The position numbers and the translations under genes were made by a program. A stretch of DNA of 64,000 nucleotides from assembly GCA_028339355.1 (NCBI GenBank), contig JAOLBX010000002.1, positions 56,001 through 120,000 of the forward strand, read 5' to 3'. This document shows, piece after piece, positions 17,464-26,067 of the stretch (the first letter of the stretch is position 1; every line of letters starts with the position of its first letter). A model generated the notes under the pieces. That model saw nothing but the letters and a program-made list of their open reading frames with translations. It ran no database searches and was not told the origin of the DNA. This stretch comes from Bacteroidia bacterium. GTDB lineage: Bacteria; Bacteroidota; Bacteroidia; NS11-12g; UBA9320.

Positions 17464-18279
17464 TTAAACCTCTATCGTGACCCTAGCACCGCTTTGACTG
17501 CGAATATTGGTCACACCGTTTTCTAATATGAGGTACTGCCCCTTTATACCGACAAGTTTATCTTCTATTACTTTTACTTTTTCTAGCTTAAGGCTTTTTA
17601 CTTTTTCGGGAAACTCAAGTACGGGGTATTTAATCTCCGTCATTTCTGCCGTATCGGTCAAATAATGAGAAAACTGCCTAGGTACCAGTGCTGCCATTTC
17701 ATCTCTTACATCGATAATGTGCCTGTCATCTTCTACCACTCCTTTTAGCATTCGCTGCCAAGCAGTCTTATCGCTTATGTGGTCCTTTAGACTCACTTCT
17801 ATAAGTCCAGCTAACTGACGATAAGGTACTTCTGCTAGCACTATAGCTTGCGTAGCTCCTTGGTCTATCCAGCGGTAAGGCATATTACTCGCTCTAGTCA
17901 CTCCTACTTTAAAGTTACTGGTGAGAGAAATATAGACCACATGCGGCTGCAGATGATGCTTCACCTCCCACTCGTAGTCTCGTATGGCGATTCCCTCGTG
18001 TATCCTACTTAGTTCTGGTCTCATAATGCTAGGGCTTGCCTGCGGGCTCTCCATAAACTCTTGGTAGGTCAAGCCTTCTCCAAATGCCTTGTTCATCTTC
18101 TGACCAGAAATGACAGAATTGATATATCCTTCATACTCTATTCTGATAGGCTTACCAATCAATGCATTCATGTCCATTGATTCCATTGGATCAAGAACAT
18201 CTTTCATCTTAAGTGTGTACTGAGGAACATTAGACACCAACTCGGTGCTCATTTTGCGAAGATTGCCTGTGATTTGCAT
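17464..18279 (-). CDS. DUF2797 family protein
   Basis: 271 residues. N-terminal GNLRKMSTEL, central HVVYISLTSNFKVGVTR and RWIDQGATQAIVLAEVPYRQLAGLIE, and a C-terminal strand-rich part (VKVIEDKLVGIKGQYLILENG) fit DUF2797. The central part resembles a GIY-YIG-type fold (VYI...KVGVTR), but I see no proof of nuclease activity. I prefer ATG 18279 over the TTG at 18297 as start. It is about 95 nt upstream of fni on the same strand, divergent from the DUF2892 gene. Function unknown. Confidence 0.8.
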   Translation of the reverse strand: MQITGNLRKMSTELVSNVPQYTLKMKDVLDPMESMDMNALIGKPIRIEYEGYINSVISGQKMNKAFGEGLTYQEFMESPQASPSIMRPELSRIHEGIAIRDYEWEVKHHLQPHVVYISLTSNFKVGVTRASNMPYRWIDQGATQAIVLAEVPYRQLAGLIEVSLKDHISDKTAWQRMLKGVVEDDRHIIDVRDEMAALVPRQFSHYLTDTAEMTEIKYPVLEFPEKVKSLKLEKVKVIEDKLVGIKGQYLILENGVTNIRSQSGARVTIEV

Positions 18280-18349
18280 TATTGACGCAATATTCAACTA
18301 TCAAGAAGAAATTCCCAAGATAATTTCCATCACGCACCTCCAAATCATT

Positions 18350-18363
18350 GTAACACATGTTAC
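18350..18363. promoter_or_regulatory. Crp/Fnr-type palindrome GTAACA-CA-TGTTAC
   Basis: A 14-bp inverted repeat with GTA-N8-TAC spacing, the geometry of Crp/Fnr-family operators. Its centre (18356.5) is 41.5 nt upstream of 18398. That is the classical activator position if transcription starts at the A of the ATG, as the TATCTTTG box at 18386 predicts. It lies in the 118-nt divergent gap, so it could also affect the DUF2797 gene. Confidence 0.55.
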
Positions 18364-18385
18364 TCTAAGACAAAATTATCATCAG

Positions 18386-18393
18386 TATCTTTG
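18386..18393 (+). promoter_or_regulatory. -7 box (TATCTTTG) of the DUF2892-HMA-rhodanese unit
   Basis: TAnnTTTG match ending 4 nt before ATG 18398. No good -33 element is visible, consistent with activator dependence. Confidence 0.6.
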
Positions 18394-18397
18394 CAAT

Positions 18398-18601
18398 ATG
18401 ACAAAGAGCATGGGGTCCATAGCTAGGATAGTTAGAATACTTCTCGCATTGATTGTTGGTGTATTGAGTTATATGAATATTATTTCTGGAACGCTCGAAA
18501 TAGTGCTTTTGGTAGTGGCTGTAGTGCTTCTACTTACGAGTTTTGTGAGCTTTTGCCCACTTTACTCATTATTTGGTATAAACAGTTGTAAGACAAAATG
18601 A
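18398..18601 (+). CDS. DUF2892 (YgaP-type) small membrane protein
   Basis: 67 residues with two hydrophobic helices (IVRILLALIVGVLSYMNIISG and LEIVLLVVAVVLLLTSFVSFC) and the C-terminal word CPLYSLFGINSC, the signature of the DUF2892 / YgaP membrane domain. Its relatives are often fused to or beside rhodanese domains, and here a rhodanese is two genes downstream. The start at 18398 is chosen because of the adjacent promoter box and because the family starts here; longer versions read through the promoter. It overlaps the HMA gene by 4 nt (ATGA). Confidence 0.8.
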   Translation: MTKSMGSIARIVRILLALIVGVLSYMNIISGTLEIVLLVVAVVLLLTSFVSFCPLYSLFGINSCKTK

Positions 18602-18870
18602 AAAACGAAACATTAAACATAGCTAACATAAAATGTGGTGGATGTGCTCATAGCATCACTACCAAGCTGACAGACATAGACGGAGTAGAAGACGTAAAGG
18701 TAGACTTTGACAATGGAACAGTAGATCTCTCTTATAAGAATCTAGCGACTAGAAGTGCAGTGATAGACAAACTATCTGCAATGGGATATCCAGAGGCGAC
18801 TGCAGAAAATGGGCTACTGATGCAGGCCAAAAGTTATGCTAACTGCATGGTAGGTAAGATTACAAAATAA
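18598..18870 (+). CDS. Heavy-metal-associated (HMA) domain protein
   Basis: 90 residues with the ferredoxin-like HMA fold. The metal-binding motif is KCGGCAHS (CxxC) at residues 12-19, followed by DIDGVEDVKVDFDNGTVDLSY. Such proteins usually handle Cu(I) or similar soft metals. A further Cys is near the C-terminus (YANCMVGK). It is translationally coupled to the DUF2892 gene and shares its operator. Metal identity unknown. Confidence 0.85.
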   Translation: MKNETLNIANIKCGGCAHSITTKLTDIDGVEDVKVDFDNGTVDLSYKNLATRSAVIDKLSAMGYPEATAENGLLMQAKSYANCMVGKITK

Positions 18871-18936
18871 TGGTTAATCGCAGTCTCCGGCTGACGAACG
18901 ACTAAAACAAAATATATTACATTACATTAATAAAAA

Positions 18937-19218
18937 ATGACTTTAACAGAATTATTAGAAAATGGTGCTACAATAGTAGACGTAAGAACAGAAGCAGAGT
19001 TTATGGGCGGCAACGTTACAAACTCTATCAACATACCTCTAAACGAAGTGCCAGAAAGAGTAAGTGAATTTAAAGCAATAGAAGGTCCAATAGTACTATG
19101 CTGCCTAAGTGGTGGACGTAGTGGTCAGGCTACTGCATTTTTGCAAGCTCAAGGAGTGGAATGCTACAATAGTGGTGGATGGATGGATGTAAACCATGCT
19201 GTAGGGCAAGTTTCTTAA
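18937..19218 (+). CDS. Single-domain rhodanese (sulfurtransferase)
   Basis: 93 residues, a compact rhodanese: DVRTEAEFMGGNVTNSINIPL (CH2A-like region) and the active loop CCLSGGRSGQA, where the first Cys of CLSGGRS is the expected persulfide carrier. It ends NSGGWMDV, as usual in PspE/GlpE-type domains. It lies 66 nt after the HMA gene and ends at a strong terminator. The trio suggests handling of reactive sulfur or metals (inference). Confidence 0.88.
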   Translation: MTLTELLENGATIVDVRTEAEFMGGNVTNSINIPLNEVPERVSEFKAIEGPIVLCCLSGGRSGQATAFLQAQGVECYNSGGWMDVNHAVGQVS

Positions 19219-19237
19219 GACATTTCCAATTTAGTTT

Positions 19238-19275
19238 AAATCCCTCTAGCATTTGAATGCTAGAGGGATTTTTTT
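19238..19275. terminator. Bidirectional rho-independent terminator
   Basis: AAATCCCTCTAGCAT (19238-19252) pairs perfectly with ATGCTAGAGGGATTT (19257-19271) around a TTGA loop, with T-runs on the plus side and A-runs giving a U tract on the minus side. It serves the rhodanese operon and the convergent gpsA operon. Confidence 0.9.
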
Positions 19276-19778
19276 TATTTATTACGTTCTAGACCCTTCG
19301 TCATACCCGTAATCAAAAGCATAAAGGCAACTGCTGCACTGCCCACTATAAGTGCATAGTGTGCATCTTGCAGATGCATGAGTTTCATTAAGACGGCTAC
19401 TACAAAAACTACGAATGCTCCAATACTGATTTTGCGGAGCACCTTGAGGTCATTCTTATCCAAATAATCCTTGGCAAATAAGTGGAATCCCACATATACT
19501 AGAAAAACAACGAACAGTCCATAAATCAGCATCTCACTATCCAATCCAACTTTGAACATATTGACCAATATACCTACAACGAGTGCTATCATAGGGTAGA
19601 GTATTCTGGAGTCTTTGTCTGGCACCATCAGTGAGTATGTGAGGTATGCTCCAATATGCAGCCAAAATATACCAAGACTCAAATCTCCAAATCCTGGCCA
19701 ATTCATCATCTTAAACAAATATGCCACCACCATAGTAGCTAGTGTAGCGTAAATTAATGTAATTAGAAATTTTTTCAT
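19275..19778 (-). CDS. Membrane protein with GldL-like helix motifs
   Basis: 167 residues, about six hydrophobic helices. Two half-repeats, LFKMMNWPGFGDLSLG near residue 22 and LMKLMHLQDAHYALIVG near residue 136, resemble the KxMxWPG-type helix ends seen in GldL/PorL and many small bacteroidete membrane proteins. There is no cytoplasmic GldL tail, so it is not GldL itself. It starts 1 nt after the gpsA stop and is cotranscribed with it. Function unknown. Confidence 0.65.
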   Translation of the reverse strand: MKKFLITLIYATLATMVVAYLFKMMNWPGFGDLSLGIFWLHIGAYLTYSLMVPDKDSRILYPMIALVVGILVNMFKVGLDSEMLIYGLFVVFLVYVGFHLFAKDYLDKNDLKVLRKISIGAFVVFVVAVLMKLMHLQDAHYALIVGSAAVAFMLLITGMTKGLERNK

Positions 19779-19779
19779 T

Positions 19780-20772
19780 TTAGTTTAATAATTTAGTCAA
19801 GTTCTCAGCCTCCTCGCGTATGTTTTTCTTTTCATAGATCACTCCATATACAAAGTTCAGTATCGGCATATCCACAGTGTACTTATCATTTAGTTTATGT
19901 ATACTCTCTGTCGCATAATAACCTTCTGCAACCATTTCCATCTCCACGAGTGCAGATTTTATCGAATATCCCTTTCCTAGCATTCCTCCAAGCGTTCTAT
20001 TTCTGCTGTACTGCGAGTACGCTGTAACTAATAGGTCCCCCAAGTATGCACTATCATCAGCATCTCTATCTATAGGATGTACCGCAGCTATAAATCGTTT
20101 TATCTCTCGTATGGCATTGCTCACTAGCACTGCCTGAAAATTGTCCCCATAACCAAGACTATGGCACATGCCTGCTGCTATGGCATACACATTTTTGAGG
20201 ACAGCACTTATCTCTGTTCCATAAATATCTGCACTAGGCGTTACCTTAATAAACGAGCAGTCCAAAGAAATACACATTTTAGCACAAAAATCCTCATTGG
20301 TACTTGCAAAGGTGAGATAGCTAAGTTTTTCTTGTGCTACTTCTTCGGCATGGCATGGACCCGTGATTACTCCAAAATCATCTTCTTTAACACCTTTATT
20401 TTCGAAGAGATATTCTCCTACTATTTTTAGCGTTTGAGGTTCTACTCCTTTTATGGCAGATATTATTTTTTTGCCAGCGAGTAGACTGTTGTCTATCGGA
20501 CCCATTACGTCCGATATAAAAGCAGATGGTGTCACCAGTAAGATTATATCATTGGCCTTCACAAGTGAAACAGCATCTGAACTAGCACGCAGTCTACTCA
20601 TATCAAATTTCACTGACCTTAGGTACTTTTGATTTCGGCCCTTGGCATTTATATATGCTGCCGACTCCTCACTCCTTACCCACCATTCTACTTGCACGTT
20701 GGAGTCTTCTAGCAATATTTTTACCAATGCTGTTCCCCAACTTCCACTGCCCATTACTAGGATTTTGTTCAT
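19780..20772 (-). CDS. gpsA: Glycerol-3-phosphate dehydrogenase (NAD(P)+)
   Basis: 330 residues. Makes sn-glycerol 3-phosphate from dihydroxyacetone phosphate for phospholipid synthesis. Rossmann motif GSGSWGTAL at the N-terminus, conserved NDIILLVTPSAF, SAIKG, TGPCHAEEV and the catalytic Lys region SAVLKNVYAIAAGM. I set the start at ATG 20772, 6 nt after a TACCTTTG box; a longer frame would begin inside that box. Shares a transcript with the membrane protein downstream. Confidence 0.93.
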   Translation of the reverse strand: MNKILVMGSGSWGTALVKILLEDSNVQVEWWVRSEESAAYINAKGRNQKYLRSVKFDMSRLRASSDAVSLVKANDIILLVTPSAFISDVMGPIDNSLLAGKKIISAIKGVEPQTLKIVGEYLFENKGVKEDDFGVITGPCHAEEVAQEKLSYLTFASTNEDFCAKMCISLDCSFIKVTPSADIYGTEISAVLKNVYAIAAGMCHSLGYGDNFQAVLVSNAIREIKRFIAAVHPIDRDADDSAYLGDLLVTAYSQYSRNRTLGGMLGKGYSIKSALVEMEMVAEGYYATESIHKLNDKYTVDMPILNFVYGVIYEKKNIREEAENLTKLLN

Positions 20773-20778
20773 TGTGTT

Positions 20779-20786
20779 CAAAGGTA
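20779..20786 (-). promoter_or_regulatory. -7 box of gpsA (TACCTTTG)
   Basis: TAnnTTTG match 6 nt before ATG 20772. It excludes the longer TTG start, which lies inside the box. Confidence 0.6.
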
Positions 20787-20878
20787 ATTAAATGTAGGAA
20801 TGGTTTTCTAGGATTATTTGGTGTTGAACTTCTGCTAAGTGTTGCAGAAGCAGAAAATATTACTTTTAACTACTTCTC

Positions 20879-22747
20879 CTACTCGACCAATATTTTTTGC
20901 GAATGCAATTTTTCAAGATCAGAATTGAAGATATACATTGCATACGCCCCTGAGCTGAGTCCTGATATGTTAAACAAAAATTCAGCCGACCCTGCTACTA
21001 CTTCCTGGTCTTTAATTTCCTTTACAGTAGTACCTCGCATATCCACAAGGCGTATGGTTACCGTTTCGTCTTTTGTAAAAGTGGCTCCCACTCTAATGGA
21101 GGTCTCTGCAGGATTTGGGTACGTGATAAAACCATCTACAGATAGCAACTCATTGTTCACTTTTAGTTTAGCTATCCACACATTGTTCCTTCCGTTTTTG
21201 TCTCCATAGCTTCCACAAGCCCATACTACTCCTGGCTCATCGTATTTACGCTGTATATCGCTATAGTCGCCCCATCGTTCTGCGGTATCTGCCACAAAAG
21301 TATTGATGATACTATCTCCCTGTTTCAGTCTTACCACATCAGAATACAAGCTTTCTTTTCCTTCTTTTTTGTTATGAAAAACGGCACTCGTTCCAGGATA
21401 GTCATTTTCTCCAACGTGCGAAAAAGTAAGAATCATACTATGCTCGTCTGATTCATCTTCTCCAGCAAAGGCAATAGACGGATAGGCATAATCCAATGTA
21501 GATGAAGAAATATACTCTGCTGAAACACTTGGGTCTCCTGCCACATCCGATATAATACCATGAAAAATACCTGAACGAATCTCATCCGGCAAAATCGTAC
21601 TTTGCGTATAATGTATCTTACCATTATACAGCGTAGCACTTAGCACACGCGTATCATTGGTCTGCAGTCTAAAATCGGAACCTTCTACTACAGGTTGGTA
21701 TGCAGTGGGTGGTACTCCATATTTTTTATCCGCTTGAAGCACTTTTAAAGTATGAGTAGCTTGCCCAGAAAGTGAGCTGTTAGTAATCTCGTGCAAGAAC
21801 ACAGTATCATTGCTTTCCGCATCTGGTCTCACAGATAAAAAATACATATTGTCATGCTCAAAGTCTAAACCGGGCTGTACTGGACAAATACTCCAAACAG
21901 GCTTACCACCGTATTCTATTCCTGTAAATACTTTCTGAGTAAGGTCCTCTTTACCATCGTATCCATCTTGTTTATTGACCTGCCAGATAAGGCTTTCCAC
22001 GAACCCTTCTTGCCAACTTTCATTATCTCTAAGCAAGTTCACCGTGATATACAAATCTGTACTATTCTGTGCTATGATAGGATAATCGCTCCACATTGTT
22101 CCTCCTAGCGGCTTACCATTGAGTGCATAAAAACTCCATTTTCCTGTAGGGTCTGAAGTCTCTGTAAAACCCACCACTATGCGTGTATCGCTGCTCAGAC
22201 TACCTTCCAAAAACACCAATATAAATCGTTCATTAACAGGATCGTACGTCACTTTAGGGTCGTAATATCTGTCTAAGAGGCCCAACTGACCAGAAGTGAT
22301 ACCTGATAGCGATTTGAATCCAAGTCTTTCCCCTTTCTCATTGAGAATGGTAACAGTGGTATTGATAGCACTTATGATATATCCATCATTGCTTATTGCC
22401 ATAGTATTATCATTTGGGATACCTGCATTTCCGATAGGTTTGCCATTAAAATTATCTCTTAGCTCTGGAGCTATATCTTCTTTGGTGGTTATATAAGAAG
22501 TTTTGCTTTTAATAGCGGTCCTTTTGCGTTGTGCATCTAATTTTTGCTTGATAGCTTCACTTCTCATTACAGGTTTGGGGGCGGTTTCATTGTCCTTTAG
22601 TCTAGACAACTCCAACAGGTCACTCTGTTCAGAAAAATTCACCGTCCAATGTTTATAAACCGAAATATTTTCAGTCACTTTCACAGTGGACTGACTATAA
22701 CTGGCTAAACACAAACAAGAAATGATAATATAGATTGCTACCCTCAT
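20879..22747 (-). CDS. Secreted protein with T9SS sorting domain
   Basis: 622 residues with a signal peptide (MRVAIYIIISCLCLASYSQ). Central repeats with AISNDGYIISAINTTVTI, DPKVTYDPVNERFILVFL, WSDYPIIAQNSTDLYITVNL and WGDYSDIQ suggest a beta-propeller. Similar layouts occur in secreted bacteroidete proteins without known activity. The final 85 residues (DGFITYPNPAETSIRVG to HSQKILVE) are a type A T9SS C-terminal sorting domain. A TATATTTG box is 8 nt upstream of ATG 22747. Expected at the outer surface or released. Confidence 0.85.
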   Translation of the reverse strand: MRVAIYIIISCLCLASYSQSTVKVTENISVYKHWTVNFSEQSDLLELSRLKDNETAPKPVMRSEAIKQKLDAQRKRTAIKSKTSYITTKEDIAPELRDNFNGKPIGNAGIPNDNTMAISNDGYIISAINTTVTILNEKGERLGFKSLSGITSGQLGLLDRYYDPKVTYDPVNERFILVFLEGSLSSDTRIVVGFTETSDPTGKWSFYALNGKPLGGTMWSDYPIIAQNSTDLYITVNLLRDNESWQEGFVESLIWQVNKQDGYDGKEDLTQKVFTGIEYGGKPVWSICPVQPGLDFEHDNMYFLSVRPDAESNDTVFLHEITNSSLSGQATHTLKVLQADKKYGVPPTAYQPVVEGSDFRLQTNDTRVLSATLYNGKIHYTQSTILPDEIRSGIFHGIISDVAGDPSVSAEYISSSTLDYAYPSIAFAGEDESDEHSMILTFSHVGENDYPGTSAVFHNKKEGKESLYSDVVRLKQGDSIINTFVADTAERWGDYSDIQRKYDEPGVVWACGSYGDKNGRNNVWIAKLKVNNELLSVDGFITYPNPAETSIRVGATFTKDETVTIRLVDMRGTTVKEIKDQEVVAGSAEFLFNISGLSSGAYAMYIFNSDLEKLHSQKILVE

Positions 22748-22755
22748 ACGAAGGT

Positions 22756-22763
22756 CAAATATA
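22756..22763 (-). promoter_or_regulatory. -7 box of the T9SS cargo gene (TATATTTG)
   Basis: TAnnTTTG match ending 8 nt before ATG 22747. Confidence 0.55.
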
Positions 22764-22765
22764 GG

Positions 22766-23530
22766 CTATGGTTTCACCTTTGGCATATTTAGCTTTGTAA
22801 AAAATTCATTGCTTATGGGTGCGTTGAACTTCATACTTCTGTATGTTACCGTGGTAGATTGACCTTTTTTGCCTGCTGGAGTCATCACCATTTTAGAGGC
22901 CATCAGGGTCCCTCCTAGATTTTTCACATCGCTACTTACCATTGTATTTACGACCTCTTCATCTTCATCATAAAAGACTGTTTTCATCTGTATGTAGCCT
23001 TTCTTATCTATACATAGCAGCAGTTTTCCCCAGAGTACATCTGCATCTTCTCTAGGTATGAGTTCTATCACGTGGCAGTCTCTACCGCTTACCATCTGGG
23101 AGCCCGTAAGCTCTGCTCGGTAATCCGAAGTTAGCTTGGTGAGCTTCACTAAATCGTCTGTTGTCATATCCGTGCCCATCCAGTTTTGGCTAAGTAGAGC
23201 TGCAGGCAATTTTACTGTTTTTTTTATCTTGGGCAGATAATTATAGACATTGTTTTTGGCCTTGAGATAGACCGTACCCTTATCCTTATCCGGACCCGTG
23301 ATGTACGCCATGGCATAGTCTGTACCCTTAGCCCAAGTTTTTAGACTCATGGTTTTGGTCCATTTGGGACGTTTTATACGAATATCCATCTCAGCTATCA
23401 TTGTACTTGCAGCTAGCTTTTGTTCTACTTTTTTTAAGATCTGCTCAGCAGTGATGGCCACTGTATTCATAGAAATAGCGACACTTCCCAGTATCGCGAT
23501 CCCCAATAATTTTATGATTGTTCTACTCAC
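22766..23530 (-). CDS. LolA-like outer-membrane lipoprotein-sorting protein
   Basis: 254 residues from GTG 23530 (a TTG at 23545 would add five residues). Signal peptide, then a half-barrel with DIRIKRPKWTKTMSLKTWAKG, YNYLPKIKKTVKLPAALLSQNWMGTDMTTDDL and GRDCHVIELIPREDADV, the pattern of the LolA-like family (PF17131). This family is usually linked to export systems of the RND or MlaA type and not canonical LolA. It follows an M48 protease gene by 15 nt on the same strand, so an envelope quality-control operon is plausible. Confidence 0.82.
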   Translation of the reverse strand: MSRTIIKLLGIAILGSVAISMNTVAITAEQILKKVEQKLAASTMIAEMDIRIKRPKWTKTMSLKTWAKGTDYAMAYITGPDKDKGTVYLKAKNNVYNYLPKIKKTVKLPAALLSQNWMGTDMTTDDLVKLTKLTSDYRAELTGSQMVSGRDCHVIELIPREDADVLWGKLLLCIDKKGYIQMKTVFYDEDEEVVNTMVSSDVKNLGGTLMASKMVMTPAGKKGQSTTVTYRSMKFNAPISNEFFTKLNMPKVKP

Positions 23531-23545
23531 TTGGTTTAATAACAA

Positions 23546-24367
23546 CTATCGTTTGTTTTGGTTGTATATCACCATTGCCTTTGGCAAAAGTTTTTGTAAG
23601 TCTTCTTGTCTTTTCCCTGAATCTGGATGTGTGCTAAGCATAACAGGTGGTCTCTCACCTCCTATCTGACTCATTCTATCCCAAAACTTAGGAGCCTCAC
23701 TCGGATTGTATCCAGCCATCGCCATAAAAGTAAGCCCCAACTCGTCAGACTCAGACTCATGCTTCCTGCTGAAAGCAAGCATTCCTAACTGACCGCCTAT
23801 TCCTACCGCAGTATTCACTACTTGTCTTGCCACTTCTAGTTTCTCTTTTATGAGCATAGCTAGATCTAAGCCCGTGGCCATTCCTTGCAAAGCCAAACTC
23901 TGACTCACACGTTCGTTACCGTGTCTTGCTATGGCATGTGCTATTTCGTGACCCATTACTACTGCTACGCCTGTTTCATCTTGGCATATAGGCGTGATTC
24001 CTGTGTAGAAGGCTACTTTGCCACCACTCATGCACCAAGCATTGACATTATTATCATTGATGAGATTAAACTGCCAGTCAAATCCTTCAACTCTTTTTTC
24101 CAATCCCTGCTCCGTAAGATAGGCCTCTACCGCCTTAGAGATACGAAGACCCACACGTTTCACCATAGCTGCCTGCTCTCCTGTGCGTATTATGTTTGCA
24201 GTGTCTAACACTTGCTGATAGCTAAGTGAACTCGCTTGTATAAGTGTACTCTCTGGTAGCAGTTTAAACTGTCGTCTTCCAGTAAGTGGTACTTTAGAAC
24301 AACCCCATATCATTACTGCCAATAGCCCAATGACTATGTATCTTTTCAATGTTATTATTTTTTTCAT
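23546..24367 (-). CDS. M48-family metalloprotease lipoprotein
   Basis: 273 residues. Lipoprotein signal ending WGC, then the zinc protease motif HEIAHAIARHG (HExxH) near residue 138 and the third ligand region HESESDELGLTFM. Also NAWCMSGGKVAFYTGI, usual for BepA/LoiP-type enzymes. It should act in the periplasm on outer-membrane proteins. It is the first gene of a two-gene unit with the LolA-like protein. Confidence 0.88.
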   Translation of the reverse strand: MKKIITLKRYIVIGLLAVMIWGCSKVPLTGRRQFKLLPESTLIQASSLSYQQVLDTANIIRTGEQAAMVKRVGLRISKAVEAYLTEQGLEKRVEGFDWQFNLINDNNVNAWCMSGGKVAFYTGITPICQDETGVAVVMGHEIAHAIARHGNERVSQSLALQGMATGLDLAMLIKEKLEVARQVVNTAVGIGGQLGMLAFSRKHESESDELGLTFMAMAGYNPSEAPKFWDRMSQIGGERPPVMLSTHPDSGKRQEDLQKLLPKAMVIYNQNKR

Positions 24368-24679
24368 TTTGAGAATCTTTGATTTTACACTTCAAAGAAA
24401 GCAAATCCAATGCCAGTGTGATTTTTAGACGATGATTGATAGCTTTAGTCACTCTATTTTTTTTAAATATTAAGTCACTACGTTTTAATATTATACTAAT
24501 TTTAAATACTCGATTTAGTGAATAAATTTTGTTCACGCTACATAAACTGGAAGGTCATTGAGTATTCCGCCGAGCGAAATATAATTTTACGGTAATGTTT
24601 CAAATCACTGCTTCTTTACATTCATTCTATAATTGAATTATTATGCAATTGTCTTACACAAAATTTTACCTTCGTCCTT
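24368..24679. other. 312-nt divergent intergenic region
   Basis: AT-rich, no supported open frame. On the right it carries the TACCTTCG box for the dipeptidase (24667-24674). No clear TAnnTTTG box for the M48 gene is seen. Confidence 0.5.
24667..24674 (+). promoter_or_regulatory. -7 box of the dipeptidase (TACCTTCG)
   Basis: TAnnTTCG variant, 5 nt before ATG 24680. Confidence 0.5.
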
Positions 24680-26041
24680 ATGACCAGAGAAGAGTATATT
24701 GAAAATCATAAAGATAAATTCCTAAACGAGTTATTTGACCTATTAAGATTGCCAAGTATAAGTGCGGACTCAGCATATTCTGATGACGTTCAAAAATGTG
24801 CTGAATATGTAGCAAAGCGACTACAAGAGGCTGGTGCAGACAATGTGGTATTGGAAAAAACTGCTGGAAACCCAATAGTCTACGGTGAGAAAATGATAGA
24901 CCCATCTAAGCCTACCATCCTGGTATATGGTCACTATGATGTGCAACCGAGTGTGCCAGACGATTTATGGAATACACCTCCTTTTGATCCAACTATAAAA
25001 GATGGTAACATATATGCTCGTGGAGCGTGTGATGACAAGGGTCAGATGTACATGCATCTCAAAGCTTTCGAGACGATGATGGAGACCAATACTTTGCATT
25101 GCAATGTGAAGTTTATGATAGAAGGCGAAGAAGAAATAGGTTCTACCAACCTAGGCATCTATGTAAAAGCAAACCAAGAAAAACTGAAATCTGATGTTGT
25201 GCTAATCTCTGATACAGGGATGATAGCAAACGATATCCCGAGTATAGACACTGGTCTACGTGGCCTTAGCTATGTAGAAGTAGAAGTCACCGGTCCTAAA
25301 ATTGATCTTCATTCTGGATCTTTTGGAGGAGCAGTAGGTAACCCTATCAATGTACTGTGTGATATGATAAGCAGTCTACATGATGAGAACAGACACATTA
25401 CTATCCGTGGATTTTATGATAATGTAGATGTGGTAAGCGAAGAAGATAGAGCAGCTATGGCCGCTACACCATTTAGCCTAGACGAGTATAAAGTTGAGCT
25501 AGATGTGAATGATGTAATGGGTGAAAAAGGATACTCTACTATAGAAAGAACTGGAATACGTCCAACCTTAGACGTAAACGGAATATGGGGTGGATACATA
25601 GGTGAAGGTGCAAAAACTGTACTTCCAAGTAAAGCGTACGCTAAAATTAGTATGCGTTTGGTTCCGAGTCAAACTTCTGCAGAAATCACTCAAATGTTCC
25701 AAAAGCATTTTGAGAGTATAGCTCCAAAGGCAGTGAAGGTAAAAGTGACTCCTCACCACGGTGGTGAGGCTGCTGTTACACCTACAGACAGTAAAGCATT
25801 TAGAGCAGCAAGTAGGGCAATGGAAAAGACATTTGGCAAAAAGCCTGTACCTACTAGAGGTGGTGGAAGTATCCCTATCGTAGCTTTGTTTGAAGAAGTG
25901 CTTGGACTAAAAACAGTACTCTTTGGTTTCGGGCTAGATAGTGATGCCATCCATTCACCAAATGAGAAATACGGTCTATTTAACTTTTACAAAGGCATAG
26001 AAACGATACCGTACTTTTACGAGTATTTTAGTGAGGATTAA
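24680..26041 (+). CDS. M20-family dipeptidase
   Basis: 453 residues of the M20 metallopeptidase family (dipeptidase / carnosinase-like). Metal and catalytic motifs in order: YGHYDVQP (His ligand and Asp), GACDDKGQM (bridging Asp), EGEEEIGS (Glu pair) and a late HSPNEKYGLFNF (His ligand). The central RGLSYVEVEVTGPKIDLHSGSFGG is the dimerisation-domain signature. Cytoplasmic, likely cleaving dipeptides with Zn. Single gene; ATG 24680 follows its box by 5 nt. Confidence 0.93.
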   Translation: MTREEYIENHKDKFLNELFDLLRLPSISADSAYSDDVQKCAEYVAKRLQEAGADNVVLEKTAGNPIVYGEKMIDPSKPTILVYGHYDVQPSVPDDLWNTPPFDPTIKDGNIYARGACDDKGQMYMHLKAFETMMETNTLHCNVKFMIEGEEEIGSTNLGIYVKANQEKLKSDVVLISDTGMIANDIPSIDTGLRGLSYVEVEVTGPKIDLHSGSFGGAVGNPINVLCDMISSLHDENRHITIRGFYDNVDVVSEEDRAAMAATPFSLDEYKVELDVNDVMGEKGYSTIERTGIRPTLDVNGIWGGYIGEGAKTVLPSKAYAKISMRLVPSQTSAEITQMFQKHFESIAPKAVKVKVTPHHGGEAAVTPTDSKAFRAASRAMEKTFGKKPVPTRGGGSIPIVALFEEVLGLKTVLFGFGLDSDAIHSPNEKYGLFNFYKGIETIPYFYEYFSED

Positions 26042-26067
26042 GGCTTAATTTTTCAAGTCTCGCTCTT

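Noticed and set aside
24294-24536. Minus-strand frame upstream of the M48 protease
   Set aside because: Low-complexity, Lys- and Ile-rich, overlaps the lipoprotein signal of the M48 gene in another frame; intergenic sequence explains it.
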